From Marmoricola sp. OAE513 (GTDB taxonomy: Bacteria; Actinomycetota; Actinomycetes; Propionibacteriales; Nocardioidaceae): a DNA stretch of 64,000 nucleotides. Made by a program: the position numbers and the translations under genes. Below are positions 45,061-53,649 of this stretch, piece by piece (positions within the stretch are counted from its first letter, which is position 1; the number at the start of each line of letters is the position of its first letter). The notes under the pieces were generated by a model, which saw nothing but the letters and a program-made list of their open reading frames with translations, was not told the origin of the DNA and made no database searches. The stretch lies in NCBI RefSeq assembly GCF_040546585.1, contig NZ_JBEPOC010000001.1, positions 2,914,001 through 2,978,000 of the forward strand, in the 5' to 3' direction.

Positions 45061-45573
45061 TCAGGGAGCCTCGTACCCCGGGTGCACGTCCTCGGCCGGC
45101 AGGCCGAGGACCTCGGCGAACTGCTCGACCACGACCGTCAGCAGCAGCGCCTCCAGCTCGAAGGCACCTTCGGCGCGGTGCTCCAGCGGCCGTCGGAACA
45201 GCACCAGCCGGGGTGCGGCGGCGCCCTTGCGGTCGACGTAGGTCGCCAGCGGCACGCTGCCTGCGGCCCAGTTCTGCCCGATGATCGGGACCTCCTCGAC
45301 CGCCAGCTCGACGTCGCCGAGCTGCTCGACCCAGCGGGAGGCGACCGCACGCATCACCCGCAGAGCGATGTCGTCGAACCGTTCGGACCGGGTCTGCGCC
45401 GCCGGGACGCCCCCGGGCACCAGCGGACTGGTACCGAAAGCGGGACCGCGCATGCCGCGGTCGTGCCGGTCGCGTCGCCGGGTCCGGGCCGGCCGGCCCG
45501 GACCGGTGACGGCGCCGGAGATCGCCACCGCGATCGGCTCGGCGGCGTCGGGCGACTCTGAGGTTTCTGGCAC
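45061..45573 (-). CDS. Metallopeptidase-family protein with degenerate zinc motif
   Basis: A 170-residue protein of the minimal zincin-like family (Rv3259-like). The core FDDIALRVMRAVASRWVEQLGDVELAVEEVP and VPLATYVDRKGAAAPRLVLFRRPLEHRA is recognisable. Where active members have HExxH, this one reads VVVEQFAEVLGL, so the first zinc histidine is Val and the second is Glu. It is probably not a zinc peptidase. GTG 45573 has TAGGCT 6 nt upstream. It is divergent from DUF3499. Confidence 0.8.
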   Translation of the reverse strand: MPETSESPDAAEPIAVAISGAVTGPGRPARTRRRDRHDRGMRGPAFGTSPLVPGGVPAAQTRSERFDDIALRVMRAVASRWVEQLGDVELAVEEVPIIGQNWAAGSVPLATYVDRKGAAAPRLVLFRRPLEHRAEGAFELEALLLTVVVEQFAEVLGLPAEDVHPGYEAP

Positions 45574-45579
45574 GCCGCG

Positions 45580-45585
45580 AGCCTA
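45580..45585 (-). promoter_or_regulatory. -10 element of the metallopeptidase-like gene (TAGGCT)
   Basis: Six nt before GTG 45573; leaderless. Confidence 0.55.
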
Positions 45586-45609
45586 ATCTCCCGGGCCCCG
45601 TCCTGCGGG

Positions 45610-45615
45610 TAGCCT
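45610..45615 (+). promoter_or_regulatory. -10 element of the DUF3499 gene (TAGCCT)
   Basis: TAGCCT ends 7 nt before GTG 45623; leaderless. Confidence 0.55.
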
Positions 45616-45622
45616 CTGCTGC

Positions 45623-45982
45623 GTGAGTCTGAGCCGCCGCTGTTCGCGCACCGCGTGTGGTCGCCCTGCGGCGACCACCCTCACCTACGTGTACGCCGAC
45701 CAGACCGCTGTGCTCGGCCCGCTCGCGACGTACGCCGAGCCGCACGCCTACGACCTGTGCGTCGAGCACAGCGAGCGCCTCAGCGCGCCCCGTGGTTGGG
45801 AGGTCCTGCGCCTGGTTCACGACGACCCGCACGCGCACTCCAGCGACGACCTGCTCGCGCTCGCCGACGCGGTCCGCGAGGCCGCGCAGCCGCGTCCGGT
45901 GGCCGTCAGCCGCGAGCCGTTCGAGATGCAGGAAGGCACCCGGAGGGGACACCTGCGCAGCCTGCGTCCGACCCACGACTAG
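45623..45982 (+). CDS. DUF3499 family protein
   Basis: A 119-residue actinobacterial protein of unknown function. Cys7, Cys12, Cys46 and His49 (RRCSRTAC, YDLCVEH) form a likely zinc-binding set at the N-terminus, with a helical middle and basic tail. It always sits near phosphomannomutase in relatives (Rv3258c slot). It has its own leaderless promoter and ends 10 bp before the phosphomannomutase start. Confidence 0.85.
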   Translation: MSLSRRCSRTACGRPAATTLTYVYADQTAVLGPLATYAEPHAYDLCVEHSERLSAPRGWEVLRLVHDDPHAHSSDDLLALADAVREAAQPRPVAVSREPFEMQEGTRRGHLRSLRPTHD

Positions 45983-45985
45983 GGT
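45980..45985 (+). promoter_or_regulatory. -10 element of the phosphomannomutase gene (TAGGGT)
   Basis: The TAG stop of the DUF3499 gene begins this hexamer, which ends 7 nt before ATG 45993. Confidence 0.55.
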
Positions 45986-45992
45986 TCGACCC

Positions 45993-47339
45993 ATGTCGAC
46001 CGACCTGAACGCTTTCTTCAAGGCCTACGACGTCCGCGGCACCGTCCCGGACCAGATCAACGCCGACCTCGTCCGCAGGGTGGGCAACGCGTTCGTCGCC
46101 GAGATCGGCACCGACCCGATCGTGGTGGGTTACGACATGCGGCCTTCGTCCCCGGAGCTCGCACGGGCGTTCGCCGAGGGCGCCAACGAGGCCGGAGCCG
46201 ACGTCACGCTGATCGGGCTCTGCTCGACCGACGGTCTCTACTTCGCCTCGGGGCACCTCGGCCGCGCCGGTGCGATGTTCACCGCCAGCCACAACCCGGC
46301 GCAGTACAACGGGATCAAGATGTGCCGGGTCAACGCGGCCCCGATCGGGATGCAGACCGGGCTCGCCGAGATCCGCGACCGGGTCGCCTCGGAGGAGACG
46401 CTGACGGCCGAGACCCCGGGCCGCACCGACGAGACCGACCTGCTGGCGGACTACGCGAGCTACCTGCTGCAGCTCGCGCCCGTGACCGGTCGCCGGCTCA
46501 AGGTCGCCGTCGACGCGGGCAACGGCATGGGCGGACTGACCACGCCGGCCGTGCTCGGCCAGATCGACGCCGAGGTGGTGCCGCTCTACTTCCAGCTCGA
46601 CGGCACGTTCCCGAACCACGAGGCCAACCCGATCGAGCCGGAGAACCTGGTCGACCTGCAGGCGGCCGTACGCGAGCACGGTGCCGACATCGGTCTGGCC
46701 TTCGACGGCGACGCCGACCGCTGCTTCCTGGTCGACGAGAAGGGCGACCTGGTCAGCCCGAGCGTGCTCACCGCGCTCATCGCCGCACGCGAGCTGGCCA
46801 AGGAGCCGGGAGCACCGATCATCCACAACCTGATCACCTCCCGCGCCGTCCCCGAGATCGTCACCGAGCTCGGCGGCCGGCCGGTCCGCACCCGCGTGGG
46901 TCACTCGTTCATCAAGGCCACGATGGCCGAGGAGAACGCCATCTTCGGCGGCGAGCACTCGGGCCACTTCTACTTCCGCGACTTCTGGCGCGCCGACTCC
47001 GGCATGCTCGCCGCGTTGCACGCCCTGGCCGCGCTGGCCGAGACCGACGCCCCGCTGTCGGAGGTGCTGGCGCCGTACAGCCGGCACGTCGCGAGCGGTG
47101 AGATCAACTCCGAGGTCGCCGACCAGCAGGCAGTGGTCGACGCGATCGAGGCCGACTGGAGCACCCGCCCCGGAGTTACCACCGACCACCTCGACGGCCT
47201 CTCCGTCGTGCACGACGACTGGTGGTTCAATGTCCGGGCGTCCAACACCGAGCCCCTGCTGCGGCTCAACGCGGAGGGCAAGGACGCCGGGACGATGGAG
47301 CGGATCCGCGACGAGGTCCTCGCCGCGATCCGTTCCTGA
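45993..47339 (+). CDS. manB: Phosphomannomutase/phosphoglucomutase
   Basis: A 448-residue alpha-D-phosphohexomutase converting mannose-6-phosphate to mannose-1-phosphate, the substrate of ManC. FKAYDVRGTVPDQ opens domain 1, the phosphoserine is Ser99 in TASHNPAQYNG, the Mg2+ loop is DGDADRCF, the sugar loop GEHSGHFYF and the phosphate loop RASNTEPLLRLN. All domains are present. ATG 45993 fits both the -10 upstream and the family start. Gene names differ between organisms (manA/manB); the function is clear. Confidence 0.94.
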   Translation: MSTDLNAFFKAYDVRGTVPDQINADLVRRVGNAFVAEIGTDPIVVGYDMRPSSPELARAFAEGANEAGADVTLIGLCSTDGLYFASGHLGRAGAMFTASHNPAQYNGIKMCRVNAAPIGMQTGLAEIRDRVASEETLTAETPGRTDETDLLADYASYLLQLAPVTGRRLKVAVDAGNGMGGLTTPAVLGQIDAEVVPLYFQLDGTFPNHEANPIEPENLVDLQAAVREHGADIGLAFDGDADRCFLVDEKGDLVSPSVLTALIAARELAKEPGAPIIHNLITSRAVPEIVTELGGRPVRTRVGHSFIKATMAEENAIFGGEHSGHFYFRDFWRADSGMLAALHALAALAETDAPLSEVLAPYSRHVASGEINSEVADQQAVVDAIEADWSTRPGVTTDHLDGLSVVHDDWWFNVRASNTEPLLRLNAEGKDAGTMERIRDEVLAAIRS

Positions 47340-47367
47340 CCTCTCGACCACGACCTGGGAGATCACG

Positions 47368-47538
47368 ATGAACCTCGACCCGAAGCTGCTCGACCTGATC
47401 GTCTGCCCGGCCTGCCACGCCGGCCTGGCCGTCGACGACGCCGCGAACGAGCTGACCTGCACCGGCTGCGGGCTGGCCTACCCGGTCCGCGACGACATCC
47501 CGGTGCTCCTGGTCGACGAAGCCCGACGGCCCTCCTGA
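47368..47538 (+). CDS. Trm112-like zinc-ribbon protein
   Basis: A 56-residue protein with Cys13, Cys16, Cys31 and Cys34 (VCPACH, CTGCG) and the ending AYPVRDDIPVLLVDEARR, typical of Trm112/YcaR small proteins. Eukaryotic and archaeal Trm112 activates methyltransferases; the bacterial role is less clear. GGGAG lies 6 nt before ATG 47368. It sits between phosphomannomutase and the SIS-like gene in one run of genes. Confidence 0.88.
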   Translation: MNLDPKLLDLIVCPACHAGLAVDDAANELTCTGCGLAYPVRDDIPVLLVDEARRPS

Positions 47539-47545
47539 GCCCGAC

Positions 47546-48565
47546 GTGTTCGACGACGGACTGCTCGACGACACCGACGCGCTGAGGCTCGCCGAGCCCG
47601 ACCTGCGCCACCTGGCCGAGGCCGGCGCCCGGGTACGCCGGGAAGCGGTCTCCGCTGCCGAACCGCTGCTCTCCGCGGTGTCCCGGCTCGCCGACACCCC
47701 GCCGCGCGCGGTGGTCGCCGCCGGTCCGGACTCCCGGTTGCTGCGCGCGGTCCTCGAGCCGACCTGCCCGGTCCCGTTCGTGGCCTGGCCCGGAGCCGGA
47801 CTGCCCGGGTGGGCCGGTGCCCTGGACCTGGTCGTCGTGCTCGCTCCCGACGGCACCGACCCCGGGACGGCGGCCGGTGTCGCGGAGGCCGTCCGCCGCG
47901 GTTGCCAGCTGGTGGTGGCCACCCCCGAGGACTCCCTGGTGGGCCGGCACGTGCCGGGGCGCTACTCCACGCTGCTGCCGACGGTCACCGGCGACCAGCT
48001 CGCCACGGCGACCGTCATGCTGGACCTCCTCGACCGCATCCACCTCGGTCCGGACACCGACCCCGAGGTGGTGGCCAAGGCGCTCGACGACGTGGCCGTT
48101 GCCTGCGGACCGCACCGGGACCTGGCCACCAACCCGGCCAAGATCCTGGCCAGCGGCATCGCCGAGACCAGCCCGGTCATCTGGGGCGGGACCGTGCTCG
48201 CGGCGCGTGCCGGACGCCGGGTGGCCGAGTCGATCCGCCGCGCCACCGGGCGGGCCGCCCTGGCCGCCGACGCCGAGCACCTGCTGCCGGTCCTCGGGGC
48301 GGCGGCGCCGGTCGACGTCTTCGCCGACCCCTTCGCCGACGAGGTCGCCGACCTGCGACCGTCGCTGGTGGTTCTCGACGACGGTTCGGAGGACCCGATG
48401 GTGACCGAGACCCGGGACCGGCTGCGCGCCCAGGCCGATGCCAACGGAGTCCGCATCGAGCGGGTGACCACCGAGGCGGACGGCGAGGTCGCGCGGTACG
48501 CCTCCCTGCTCGCGACGGGGACCTTCGCCGCCCGCTACCTGGAGTTGGGGCTGTCCGGGCCCTGA
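47546..48565 (+). CDS. SIS-domain, phosphomannose-isomerase-like protein
   Basis: A 339-residue protein similar to the Rv3256c family. The N-half is sugar-isomerase-like (AVVAAGPDSRLLRAVLEP, LDLVVVLAPDGTDPGTAAGVAEAVRRGCQLVVATPEDS). The C-half has TSPVIWGGTVLAARAGRRVAESI and LRPSLVVLDDG, as in bifunctional phosphoglucose/phosphomannose isomerases. It may supply mannose-6-phosphate to the mutase upstream; catalytic residues cannot be confirmed by eye. GTG 47546 lies 7 nt after the Trm112-like stop. Confidence 0.75.
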   Translation: MFDDGLLDDTDALRLAEPDLRHLAEAGARVRREAVSAAEPLLSAVSRLADTPPRAVVAAGPDSRLLRAVLEPTCPVPFVAWPGAGLPGWAGALDLVVVLAPDGTDPGTAAGVAEAVRRGCQLVVATPEDSLVGRHVPGRYSTLLPTVTGDQLATATVMLDLLDRIHLGPDTDPEVVAKALDDVAVACGPHRDLATNPAKILASGIAETSPVIWGGTVLAARAGRRVAESIRRATGRAALAADAEHLLPVLGAAAPVDVFADPFADEVADLRPSLVVLDDGSEDPMVTETRDRLRAQADANGVRIERVTTEADGEVARYASLLATGTFAARYLELGLSGP

Positions 48566-48591
48566 GCTCGTGCCCTGAGCTCGTGCCCTGA

Positions 48592-49559
<968 letters not shown>

Positions 49560-49563
<4 letters not shown>

Positions 49564-49658
49564 GGTCGGAGCCTAGCGAGCGCCCGAGCTTGCTCGAAGC
49601 CGAGTGGGCGACGAACCGTTGACCGAGCGCAGCGAGGGATCACGGTCGGAGCCTAGCG
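49560..49658 (-). repeat. Duplicated promoter-start block of the DUF808 gene
   Basis: The 19-nt sequence tcacggtcggagcctagcg, which on the minus strand contains -10 TAGGCT, the 6-nt gap and GTG, occurs at 49560-49578 and again at 49640-49658. The 61 bp between contain gaccgagcgcagcgaggg, an inverted-repeat-rich stretch. Confidence 0.75.
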
Positions 49659-49707
49659 GGGGCGCGGGAACGCGCGGTGTTCACGCCCCGGAGTCCGGAC
49701 ATACAGG

Positions 49708-49713
49708 TACGAT
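49708..49713 (+). promoter_or_regulatory. Likely -10 of sahH (TACGAT)
   Basis: TACGAT gives a start near 49720 and a leader of about 110 nt. No good -35 is visible. Confidence 0.4.
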
Positions 49714-49769
49714 GTGACCCGCGCCTCGCGCACGAGATCGTGGCCAGACGCCCAGAACTGCTTCGTACA

Positions 49770-49798
49770 GGTCCACGCATGCCTGCATGTCCCGGACC
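49770..49798 (+). other. Stem-loop in the sahH leader
   Basis: GGTCC (49770-49774) pairs with GGACC (49794-49798), and CATGC/GCATG form an inner stem. It lies 17 nt before the ribosome site AAGGA (49816-49820). It does not match the SAH riboswitch pattern as I know it. Confidence 0.35.
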
Positions 49799-49828
49799 GA
49801 ACCCTTTCAACCTGCAAGGACTTGAGAC

Positions 49829-51268
49829 ATGGACTACAAGGTCGCCGACCTTTCCCTGGCCGCTTTCGGCCGCAAGGAGCTCACCCTCGCCGAGCACGAG
49901 ATGCCTGGTCTGATGGAGATGCGTCGCCGTTACGGCGCGTCCAAGCCGCTCGCGGGCGCCCGCATCGCGGGCTCGCTGCACATGACGATCCAGACCGGTG
50001 TCCTCATCGAGACGCTGACCGCGCTCGGTGCCGACGTCCGCTGGGCCACCTGCAACATCTTCTCGACCCAGGACCACGCCGCCGCGGCGGTCGTCGTCGG
50101 TGACGGCACCCCCGAGAACCCGACCGGTACGCCGGTCTTCGCCTGGAAGGGCGAGACCCTCGCGGAGTACTGGGACGAGGCCGAGAAGGTCTTCCAGTTC
50201 AAGGACGCCGAGGGCAACCCGATCGGCCCGAACATGATCCTCGACGACGGTGGCGACATCACGCTGCTGGTCCACAAGGGCACCGAGTTCGAGAAGGCCG
50301 GCGCCGTCCCAGGCCAGGACTCCACTGACAACGAGGAGTACAAGGAGGTCCTCCGGGTCCTCGCGCGCTCCCTCGACAACGACCCGACGTACTGGACCAA
50401 CATCGGTGCGGGCATCAAGGGTGTCACCGAGGAGACCACCACCGGTGTCCTGCGTCTGTACGACCGCTTCAAGGAGGGCTCGCTGCTCTTCCCGGCGATC
50501 AACGTCAACGACTCGGTCACCAAGTCGAAGTTCGACAACAAGTACGGCTGCCGCCACTCGCTGATCGACGGCATCAACCGTGGCACCGACGTGATGATCG
50601 CCGGCAAGACGGCCGTCATCTGCGGCTACGGCGACGTCGGCAAGGGTTCGGCCGAGTCGCTGCGCGGCCAGGGTGCTCGCGTCATCGTCACCGAGATCGA
50701 CCCGATCTGCGCTCTGCAGGCGGCGATGGACGGCTACGAGGTCAAGCGCCTCGAGTCGGTCGTCGAGTTCGCCGACATCTTCATCACCACGACCGGAAAC
50801 TTCGACATCATCCGCGTCGAGCACTTCGAGAAGATGAAGCACCAGGCGATCGTCGGCAACATCGGTCACTTCGACAACGAGATCGACATGGCCGGCCTGG
50901 CCAAGATCCCGGGCATCGTCAAGGACGAGATCAAGCCGCAGGTTCACCAGTGGATCTTCCCCGACGGCAAGAAGGTCATCGTGCTGTCCGAGGGTCGTCT
51001 GCTGAACCTCGGCAACGCGACCGGCCACCCGTCGTTCGTGATGTCGAACTCCTTCACCAACCAGGTCCTCGCGCAGATCGAGCTCTACACCAAGCTCGAG
51101 GAGTACCCGATCGGTGTCTACGTGCTGCCCAAGCACCTGGACGAGGAGGTCGCTCGCCTGCACCTCGACGCCATCGGCGTCGAGCTGACGGTGCTCAACC
51201 AGGCTCAGGCCGACTACCTCGGCGTGCCGGTCGAGGGTCCGTTCAAGTCGGACCACTACCGCTACTGA
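49829..51268 (+). CDS. sahH: Adenosylhomocysteinase
   Basis: A 479-residue NAD-dependent enzyme that splits S-adenosylhomocysteine into adenosine and homocysteine, clearing the by-product of SAM methylation. Motifs: [75 protein letters not shown]-binding [18 protein letters not shown], and C-terminal [21 protein letters not shown] ending KSDHYRY, whose Lys and Tyr reach the neighbouring NAD site. AAGGA lies 8 nt before ATG. mtrA follows after 16 bp, as in mycobacteria. Confidence 0.97.
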   Translation: MDYKVADLSLAAFGRKELTLAEHEMPGLMEMRRRYGASKPLAGARIAGSLHMTIQTGVLIETLTALGADVRWATCNIFSTQDHAAAAVVVGDGTPENPTGTPVFAWKGETLAEYWDEAEKVFQFKDAEGNPIGPNMILDDGGDITLLVHKGTEFEKAGAVPGQDSTDNEEYKEVLRVLARSLDNDPTYWTNIGAGIKGVTEETTTGVLRLYDRFKEGSLLFPAINVNDSVTKSKFDNKYGCRHSLIDGINRGTDVMIAGKTAVICGYGDVGKGSAESLRGQGARVIVTEIDPICALQAAMDGYEVKRLESVVEFADIFITTTGNFDIIRVEHFEKMKHQAIVGNIGHFDNEIDMAGLAKIPGIVKDEIKPQVHQWIFPDGKKVIVLSEGRLLNLGNATGHPSFVMSNSFTNQVLAQIELYTKLEEYPIGVYVLPKHLDEEVARLHLDAIGVELTVLNQAQADYLGVPVEGPFKSDHYRY

Positions 51269-51284
51269 GCCTGTAGCAATCTCA

Positions 51285-52046
51285 GTGAACCAGCCGGACC
51301 AGGCCGGGCGGGCCCGCATCCTCGTCGTCGACGACGATGCGGCCCTCGCCGAGATGCTGTCGCTCGTCCTGCACAACGAAGGCTTCCAGAGCCGCATCGT
51401 TGCGCGCGGGGACGAGGCGTACGCAGCATTCGTCGAGTACAAGCCCGACCTGGTCCTGCTGGACCTGATGCTTCCCGGTACCGACGGGATCGAGGTCTGC
51501 CGCCAGATCCGCGGGACCTCCGGGGTACCGATCGTGATGCTGACGGCGAAGAGCGACACCATCGACGTCGTCGTCGGGCTGGAGTCGGGCGCGGACGACT
51601 ACGTCGCGAAGCCGTTCAAGCCCAAGGAGCTCATTGCCCGCATCCGCGCCCGGATGCGGCACTTCGAGGCGCCGGCCCTCGAGGTCCTGGACATCGGCGA
51701 CCTGACCATCGACGTCGCCGGCCACAGCGTCACCCGCAGGACCGACGCCGGCGCCCCCGAACCGATCGCGCTCACGCCGCTGGAGTTCGACCTGCTCGTC
51801 TGCCTGGCGCGCCGACCCTGGCAGGTCTTCACCCGCGAGATGCTCCTGGAGCAGGTCTGGGGCTACCAGCACGCCGCCGACACCCGTCTGGTCAACGTGC
51901 ACGTCCAACGGCTGCGGGCGAAGGTCGAGCACGACGTCGAGAACCCGGCGATCGTCGTGACGGTGCGCGGGGTCGGCTACAAGGCCGGCGCGACCGCGTC
52001 GGGCGAGGCCGAGGTCCCCAGCGATGGCGACCGTCCTCCGGCCTGA
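51285..52046 (+). CDS. mtrA: MtrA response regulator
   Basis: A 253-residue OmpR/PhoB-type regulator. The receiver has DDD near 16-18, phosphoacceptor Asp60 in LVLLDLMLPG, Thr in VMLTAKSD and Lys in YVAKPFKPKEL. The winged helix near 140-235 includes LTPLEFDLLVCLARRP and VNVHVQRLRAKVEHD. With MtrB and LpqB it controls division and wall-hydrolase genes in actinobacteria. The 3' end overlaps mtrB by 23 nt. The secreted amidase at 32.6 kb is the kind of gene it regulates, though no MtrA box was verified. Confidence 0.95.
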   Translation: MNQPDQAGRARILVVDDDAALAEMLSLVLHNEGFQSRIVARGDEAYAAFVEYKPDLVLLDLMLPGTDGIEVCRQIRGTSGVPIVMLTAKSDTIDVVVGLESGADDYVAKPFKPKELIARIRARMRHFEAPALEVLDIGDLTIDVAGHSVTRRTDAGAPEPIALTPLEFDLLVCLARRPWQVFTREMLLEQVWGYQHAADTRLVNVHVQRLRAKVEHDVENPAIVVTVRGVGYKAGATASGEAEVPSDGDRPPA

Positions 52047-53649
52047 GGCCCTCACGCGCCCGTTCGTCGCGGCGTTCGGGTTCTGGCGACGCTCCATCCG
52101 GACCCGGGTGGTCGTCGCGATCGTGCTCCTGGGTGCCCTGGTCGCCGGCACGGTCGGACTGTTCGTGAGCCGGCAGATCTCCGACGGTCTGGTGGCCAGT
52201 CGGGTCAAGGCCTCGGTGGCCGAGGCGACCAGCGAGACCAAGGCGGCGCGCGAGCGGCTCGCGTCGGCCGGCAGCAGCGACTTCGACCCGGTCACCCAGC
52301 TCAGCCAGCTCGTCGAGACCCTGGTCACGCGCGGAAAGATCCGCGGCTTCGACGTGGTCGTGCTGGGTCCCGTCACCACCTCTCCCGGGGCGAGGACGTC
52401 CGCGACCGGGATCCGGACCACGCCGGGCATCGCTGCGGACAGCGTCCCCGCACGGTTGCGCCGGGTGGTCGAGCGCGACAACAGCATCGCCTGGACCTAC
52501 ACCCGGGTCCGCCGGATCTCCGACGACCTGGGCGAGGGGCGGCCGGCCGTCGTGGTCGGCTCCCGGGTCGTGCTGCCGTCGGACGGCGGCACCTACACCC
52601 TCTACTACCTGTTCCGCATGAGCGAGGAACAGCGCACCCTGGACCTGGTCCGGCAGTCGCTGCTGACCTCCGCCGTGCTGCTCCTGCTGCTCACCGCCGG
52701 AGTGGTCTTCCTCGTCACCCGGCAGGTGATCACGCCGGTGCGGCTGGCCCGACGGGTCGCCGAGCGGATCGCCTCGGGGCGTCTGGAGGAGCGGATGCAC
52801 GTGCACGGGGAGGACGACATCGCGCGGCTCGCCGTGTCGTTCAACCAGATGGCCGACGCGCTCCAGCAGCAGATCCGCCAGCTCGTCGACGTCTCCCGGG
52901 TCCAGCGGCAGTTCGTCTCCGACGTCTCCCACGAGCTCCGCACCCCGCTCACGACCGTGCGGATGGCCGGGGACGTGCTGCACGACTCGCGCGAGGGCTT
53001 CGACCCGGTGGCCGGGCGGGCGGCCGAGCTGCTCCAGAACGAGCTGGACCGCTTCGAGAACCTGCTCGCCGACCTGCTGGAGATCAGCCGTTTCGACGCC
53101 GATGCTGCCGGCCTGGACCTGTCCGAGGTGAACCTCGTCGACGTGGCCCACCGGGTCGTCGACCAGGCCGACCCGCTGGCGCGGACCCGCGGGGTGACGG
53201 TCATCCTGCGGACGCCGATCCCGTGCATCGCCGAGGTCGACGAGCGCCGGATCGAGCGGGTGCTGCGCAACCTCGTCTCCAACGCCATCGACCACGCCAA
53301 CGTCCGCGGCGACTCGCGGGTGATCGTGACGGCCGGCGCGGACGCGCACGCGGTCTCGATCACGGTGCGCGACTACGGGGTCGGCCTCGCGCCGGGCCAG
53401 CTGCAGATGGTCTTCAACCGGTTCTGGCGCGCCGACCCGGCCCGGGCCCGCACGACCGGGGGAACCGGTCTCGGCCTGGCTATCTCGCTCGCCGACACCC
53501 AGCTGCACGGTGGTTGGCTGCAGGTCTGGGGAGCACCGGGCGCGGGGGCACAGTTCCGGATGACCGTGCCGCGCCGGGCCGGCGACCCGCTCGGCCACAG
53601 CCCGCTGCCGCTCGTACCGCCCGACGCCGACACGGGGGAGAAGTCGTGA
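52024..53649 (+). CDS. mtrB: MtrB sensor histidine kinase
   Basis: A 541-residue kinase: membrane segments near 27-48 and 211-232 enclose a sensor domain of about 160 residues, followed by HAMP (about 233-285) and DHp with phosphoacceptor His303 in SDVSHELRTPL. The ATPase domain has N-box NLVSNAIDHA, DYGVGL and GGTGLGLAIS. It phosphorylates MtrA. ATG 52024 lies inside mtrA, and the stop overlaps lpqB by 4 nt (GTGA), so the three genes are coupled. Confidence 0.95.
   Translation: MATVLRPEALTRPFVAAFGFWRRSIRTRVVVAIVLLGALVAGTVGLFVSRQISDGLVASRVKASVAEATSETKAARERLASAGSSDFDPVTQLSQLVETLVTRGKIRGFDVVVLGPVTTSPGARTSATGIRTTPGIAADSVPARLRRVVERDNSIAWTYTRVRRISDDLGEGRPAVVVGSRVVLPSDGGTYTLYYLFRMSEEQRTLDLVRQSLLTSAVLLLLLTAGVVFLVTRQVITPVRLARRVAERIASGRLEERMHVHGEDDIARLAVSFNQMADALQQQIRQLVDVSRVQRQFVSDVSHELRTPLTTVRMAGDVLHDSREGFDPVAGRAAELLQNELDRFENLLADLLEISRFDADAAGLDLSEVNLVDVAHRVVDQADPLARTRGVTVILRTPIPCIAEVDERRIERVLRNLVSNAIDHANVRGDSRVIVTAGADAHAVSITVRDYGVGLAPGQLQMVFNRFWRADPARARTTGGTGLGLAISLADTQLHGGWLQVWGAPGAGAQFRMTVPRRAGDPLGHSPLPLVPPDADTGEKS

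Noticed and set aside
48563-48588. Tandem 13-bp duplication after the SIS-like gene as a regulatory site
   Set aside because: It is only two units at a convergent gene end with no palindrome; most likely a small replication slip.
49659-49828. SAH riboswitch upstream of sahH
   Set aside because: The stem-loop seen does not have the conserved core of the SAH riboswitch as I know it; left as an unclassified leader.
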